Below are positions 13,823 to 16,720 of a DNA stretch of 16,720 bases, piece by piece. Numbering within the stretch: the stretch's first letter is position 1; every line of letters starts with the position of its first letter. Source of the DNA: Bacillota bacterium (lineage in GTDB: Bacteria; Bacillota; Clostridia; Christensenellales; CAG-138); assembly GCA_023453725.1 (NCBI GenBank), contig JAEXTB010000336.1, forward strand, positions 1-16,720. The letters are read 5' to 3'. The translations under genes and the position numbers were made by a program. The notes under the pieces are model-generated. The model saw only the letters and a list, made by a program, of their open reading frames with translations, ran no database searches and was not told where the DNA came from.

Positions 13823-13838
13823 TGCAGAGGACTGTCAA
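13811..13838 (-). promoter_or_regulatory. Consensus sigma-A promoter of the AbrB-hydrolase operon
   Basis: On the minus strand: -35 TTGACA (13838-13833), 16-nt spacer, -10 TATAAT (13816-13811). Both hexamers are perfect, the best promoter in the window. The predicted start near 13804 gives a leader of about 28 nt. Confidence 0.9.
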
Positions 13839-13862
13839 GCGTAATGCGTTCGAAAAGGCAGA

Positions 13863-13899
13863 ATATAAAATATTCACCGGTCATAGCCCGGTGAATATT
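13863..13899 (-). terminator. Rho-independent terminator of the cupin-aminotransferase operon
   Basis: 12-bp perfect stem AATATTCACCGG (13869-13880 with 13888-13899), 7-nt loop, followed on the minus strand by TTATATTC after an A/T-rich stem end. It begins 9 bp after the cupin stop codon and separates the operon from the AbrB promoter. Confidence 0.88.
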
Positions 13900-13908
13900 C
13901 TGTGGGGT

Positions 13909-14373
13909 TCAGGTATTTGGATCTGATGTCCAGCCTTCCAATTGATCTTCCATCTTAAACACCATATCCTGATTTCGGATGAAGATCACACGTTCATCCG
14001 GGTATGTTGCTACATCGTTGCTTTCCTGCGTACCAACATCAAGTATCTGCAGCACCTCGCTGCCGTTATTGATAAACTGGTGTGCAATGCCTTTTCCGGC
14101 AGGCTTAGATACAACGTCTCCCGCCCTTACCGGAATTTCGTTTCCATCCATACGCAGCAGCCCCGTTCCGCCAAGGATCATAAAGAACTCTTCCTGCGTG
14201 GAGTGCGTGTGATACTTAGCGCTTTTTCCGCCAGGCTGCACATAGTCAATATTGGCATACAGCTTCTCACAGCCGATTGCTTTGCCTACGTACAAGGTAT
14301 TCATCAAGGACCTATGTTCGGGATCGTCCATAAACTCGGTGGGGAAGTTACCGATATTCAGTACCCTGTTCAT
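13909..14373 (-). CDS. Small single-domain cupin protein
   Basis: 154-residue protein with one cupin barrel. Motif 1 reads GGKSAKYHTHSTQEEF with His55, His57 and Glu61/62 placed as metal ligands (H-x-H-x3/4-E). Motif 2 reads GDVVSKPAGKGIAHQF with the fourth ligand His98. So a mononuclear metal site is expected. Such small cupins serve as isomerases, dioxygenases or metabolite-binding proteins; the sequence does not say which. Start ATG 14373 has GGAGG 5 nt upstream; an in-frame GTG 12 nt earlier would sit on that site. It follows the class III aminotransferase by 28 nt and ends the operon, so it probably handles a metabolite from the same pathway. Confidence 0.9.
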   Translation of the reverse strand: MNRVLNIGNFPTEFMDDPEHRSLMNTLYVGKAIGCEKLYANIDYVQPGGKSAKYHTHSTQEEFFMILGGTGLLRMDGNEIPVRAGDVVSKPAGKGIAHQFINNGSEVLQILDVGTQESNDVATYPDERVIFIRNQDMVFKMEDQLEGWTSDPNT

Positions 14374-14401
14374 TGCGCCCTCCACTTTTTAAAAATCCGT
14401 T

Positions 14402-15748
14402 TTATTTTCCTGCCATATGCAGCGCAGTCTCAACCGCGGCATTGAATATACCGAGCGCTTCGTCAGCTTCGGCTTCCGTCATCACAAGGGGCGGTTTGAT
14501 TTTCAGCACGTTCATGCGGTACCCGGCTTCTCCCAGTATGAGGCCCATAGAAAGCGCAACTGCCTTTACCGTCTGGGCAAGGCGCAGCGCGGGTTCCTTG
14601 GTGGCCGGGTTTTCCACAAACTCGATGCCGATATGCAGGCCCACCTGTCGAACATCGCCGATGCAGGGATATTTCTTTTGCGCTTGTGCAAGCCCTATAG
14701 CCAGGCGTTCCCCAATGGTATTGACATTGTCAAGCACATGGTCCCGTTCAACGATCTCCAGCTGTTTGAGTGCCGCGACCTGGGCAATGCTGTTGTTGGA
14801 GAACGTGTGGATGTCCTCGCCCAATGGGCCAAAGCCCTCCACCCGGTCGTGTACGATGATTGCGGCGATGGGAAGCCCCGCGCCAAGCGCCTTGCCCATG
14901 CAGATAATATCGGGCTCTACCTCATACTTGTTGGAAGCAAAATAATCGCCGATGCGGCAGAATGTCTGCATTTCATCAAATATCAAAAGCGCGCCAAATT
15001 CGTCGCACAATTGCCGCAGGCCTTCCAAATACCGCTTGGGCATGGGGATTTGGCCGCCGCTCGCCTGTAATGGCTCCACAATAATGCCTGCCACCGGCCC
15101 GCTCACGCCCGAACGCATGGTTTCCCTTGCCACCTTCAGGCAGTAATCGATGCAGTCTTCCGGATTGGGCGTATCCATCCAGCGGTAGAGGTACGGATTG
15201 GGCACGCGGATAAACACATCGTTCAATATGCTTAAAAAGCTGTTAAACCCAGTAAACATGCCCGCCGCTTTGGTGGAGATCCAGGAGGCGGCCCCTGTTG
15301 TAAGAGATGTGCCGTGGTACCCATCGTGCAGGCACATAAACTTGCGCGCACCCTTGACGTGCTTGACCGCAAGCTTCATGGCCGCCTCAATGGCGGCGCT
15401 GCCGCCTACGTTAAACAGAACACGGTTGAGGTGTTTGGGCGCAAGCTCTGTGAGCCGTTTGGCAAGCGCGTAGCGCGGGCGGCTGTCGCTATTTTGGTTT
15501 AAATGCCCGAGCGTTCCCATATGCCCCGCAACCGCATCGCGGATTTCCGCGTTGGCGTGGCCTAAGTACAGCGCCCAGCCCTGGGATGTACAGTCGATGT
15601 AGCTTTTTCCCTGCAGGTCGTAAAGCCGCACGCCCTCGCCGCGTTCAAAGCAAACGCCGTGCTGGCCGCTTCCAAGCATGACATACTTGTTGTATTCTGC
15701 CAACGCTTCCGGGGTCACGGCATTGATGGCTTCCAAAGTCCTATCCAT
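14402..15748 (-). CDS. Class III PLP-dependent aminotransferase
   Basis: 448-residue fold-type I enzyme of the ornithine/GABA/beta-alanine aminotransferase class. Landmarks: FNVGGSAAIEAAMK (112-125), where GS-A binds the cofactor phosphate; HDGYHG (141-146), with the aromatic residue over the ring; VEPLQASGG (224-232); cofactor Asp in IFDEMQ (Asp258); and the Schiff-base lysine in MGKALGAGLP (Lys286). All key residues are present. DEMQTFCRIGDYFAS differs slightly from the usual DEVQTGxGRTG-type text, hinting at a subgroup outside the classic GABA and ornithine enzymes. AAAGGA lies 8 nt before ATG 15748. It starts 19 nt after the ketopantoate-reductase-like gene and precedes a cupin. The likely reaction moves an omega- or beta-amino group to a keto acid, producing an aldehyde or keto product. 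The exact substrate is unknown; 2,2-dialkylglycine decarboxylase-type activity is also possible. Confidence 0.93.
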   Translation of the reverse strand: MDRTLEAINAVTPEALAEYNKYVMLGSGQHGVCFERGEGVRLYDLQGKSYIDCTSQGWALYLGHANAEIRDAVAGHMGTLGHLNQNSDSRPRYALAKRLTELAPKHLNRVLFNVGGSAAIEAAMKLAVKHVKGARKFMCLHDGYHGTSLTTGAASWISTKAAGMFTGFNSFLSILNDVFIRVPNPYLYRWMDTPNPEDCIDYCLKVARETMRSGVSGPVAGIIVEPLQASGGQIPMPKRYLEGLRQLCDEFGALLIFDEMQTFCRIGDYFASNKYEVEPDIICMGKALGAGLPIAAIIVHDRVEGFGPLGEDIHTFSNNSIAQVAALKQLEIVERDHVLDNVNTIGERLAIGLAQAQKKYPCIGDVRQVGLHIGIEFVENPATKEPALRLAQTVKAVALSMGLILGEAGYRMNVLKIKPPLVMTEAEADEALGIFNAAVETALHMAGK

Positions 15749-15767
15749 ATCCGTATTCCTTTCTATG

Positions 15768-16720
15768 TTATCTTTTGAGTGCTACTCTGATGTTTTGGGG
15801 TGAGATGGCTCGTTTCTTCGCTTCAATTTCTTTGATCAGACGCACCACCGCGCAGTTGACGGGGGTAGGTACGCCCAATTCTTTACCTTTTTGCGCGATC
15901 CAGCCATTGAGCGTTTCCACCTCGGTCCTGCCTCCGCGCAAAAGCGAAGTAAGCGAAGAAGAGCGGAGCTTTCGGTATTTGAGCCCAACCACCAGCAGCA
16001 TAAAATGCCTGCGCAGATTGTCCCAAACTTTTTCTCCTTTTATGAACCGATAATAGTCAAACTTTCCGCCAAAGGGAGGAACCGTAACCCCCATGGCATT
16101 TGATACCGCGAGGTCTTCCCGGACGATTTCAATAAAGAACCGGCGTACGTCTGCACGCAGAAGCATGCGCCCGAGTGTTTCTCCCGTCATTGCTCCGCCG
16201 CAGGTGATGCCGGAATTGATGATGAGTTTAGAAAACATGACAGAAAGATACGTATTTGTTACCGTTGTAGGCGCCACGTGCGTCAACGCCTGTTGGACTT
16301 CCAAAAGGCGCCCATCTTCTCCGCCGCGCATCATGCCCAGCAGAAATCCACCCTCCCCGGTAATCTCCATGTGGGTATCGGAATGCATGGTGCAGCTCCA
16401 TGTAACCACCGCGCCCGCAGCACGGTCAGCGCCAACGGCTTGTGTGAGCAGGTCGATACAGATACCGTTTTGCAGCGCCACCACGAGCCCGCCGGGGATG
16501 AGATGCTCCAGCACGCTATTTGCAGCTTCAGCCAAATCATACGCCTTCGTCGCAATCAGGCAGCAATCATATGTACCCATAAGCGCCCGAACACTGCTTA
16601 CCGCATGAAGCAATACCGTATGCGTCCCGCGCTTTCCGGTTATGACAAGCCCTGTCTCGCTGATTGCCTTTGCAGAAGCCTCTCTGCGGCAGACAAGCGT
16701 CACGTCTACGCCCGCCATTG
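15768..16720 (-). CDS. ApbA/PanE (ketopantoate reductase) family protein, partial at the 5' end
   Basis: NAD(P)-dependent reductase family that in E. coli PanE converts ketopantoate to pantoate; the first residues, including the glycine-rich GxGxxG dinucleotide loop, lie beyond the window. What is seen starts at AGVDVTLVCRR, the second strand of the Rossmann fold. Then come LIATKAYDL and VVALQNGI, where Asn is a substrate-site residue in PanE, SKLIINSG, containing the conserved catalytic Lys, and GGRTEVETLNGW followed by GVPTPVN, the C-terminal PanE signature. So the C-terminal domain is complete and active-looking. It is the most upstream gene seen in the operon and ends 19 nt before the class III aminotransferase. 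Placement in an amino acid or keto acid operon rather than with panB/panC suggests a relative acting on another 2-keto acid; this is inference. Confidence 0.88.
   Translation of the reverse strand, partial: MAGVDVTLVCRREASAKAISETGLVITGKRGTHTVLLHAVSSVRALMGTYDCCLIATKAYDLAEAANSVLEHLIPGGLVVALQNGICIDLLTQAVGADRAAGAVVTWSCTMHSDTHMEITGEGGFLLGMMRGGEDGRLLEVQQALTHVAPTTVTNTYLSVMFSKLIINSGITCGGAMTGETLGRMLLRADVRRFFIEIVREDLAVSNAMGVTVPPFGGKFDYYRFIKGEKVWDNLRRHFMLLVVGLKYRKLRSSSLTSLLRGGRTEVETLNGWIAQKGKELGVPTPVNCAVVRLIKEIEAKKRAISPQNIRVALKR

Noticed and set aside
13777..13884. 36-residue extension of the AbrB-type protein
   Set aside because: It would be coded through the perfect promoter and palindrome, upstream of the predicted transcript start.
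14417..15070. 217-codon plus-strand frame opposite the class III aminotransferase
   Set aside because: Shadow of a gene with an intact PLP site; no initiation signal.

Overview
The window looks like a chromosomal segment of a moderately GC-rich Bacillota, most likely a clostridial lineage. This rests on strong AGGAGG-type ribosome binding sites, a Med/BmpA-type lipoprotein with its ABC transporter, an AbrB/SpoVT-type switch protein, a MocR-type regulator, compact genes and tight Rho-independent terminators. I see no rRNA, tRNA, CRISPR array, insertion sequence, integrase or phage gene, so it reads as ordinary metabolic chromosome.

Layout. (1) Positions 1-3434, minus strand: a nucleoside-type ABC importer operon in the order substrate-binding lipoprotein, double ATPase, permease (cut by the window edge). 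It has a good promoter and a hairpin between the first two genes. (2) Positions 3434-3816: a gene-free, AT-richer stretch with several small inverted repeats. (3) Positions 3817-7904: a MocR-type regulator on the minus strand, divergent from a two-gene plus-strand operon for a group II PLP-dependent decarboxylase and a fold-type I aminotransferase. The intervening 114 bp holds a near-consensus promoter covered by CATACAAT-type repeats. (4) Positions 7921-9132: a cell-surface lipoprotein with a Pro/Thr linker and two copies of an Ig-like domain, closed by a two-sided terminator. (5) Positions 9067-9891: a free-standing alpha/beta hydrolase. (6) Positions 9903-11024, minus strand: an M19 membrane-dipeptidase family enzyme. 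(7) Positions 11108-12383, plus strand: a glycerate 2-kinase with its own promoter and terminator. (8) Positions 12390-13838, minus strand: an AbrB-type regulator overlapping by 4 bp a membrane-anchored alpha/beta hydrolase that carries a one-base frameshift. Its consensus promoter is buried in a large palindrome. (9) Positions 13863-16720, minus strand: an operon of a ketopantoate-reductase-like enzyme (5' end outside the window), a class III aminotransferase and a small cupin protein.

Four proteins have the PLP fold-type I architecture: the MocR regulator, the decarboxylase, the class I aminotransferase and the class III aminotransferase. Together with the dipeptidase and the importer this suggests amino acid, amine and nucleoside salvage. 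I found no clearly new defence or mobile system. The two loci most worth a second look are the MocR/decarboxylase/aminotransferase module with its repeat-covered promoter, and the AbrB-hydrolase pair with its palindromic operator and frameshift.
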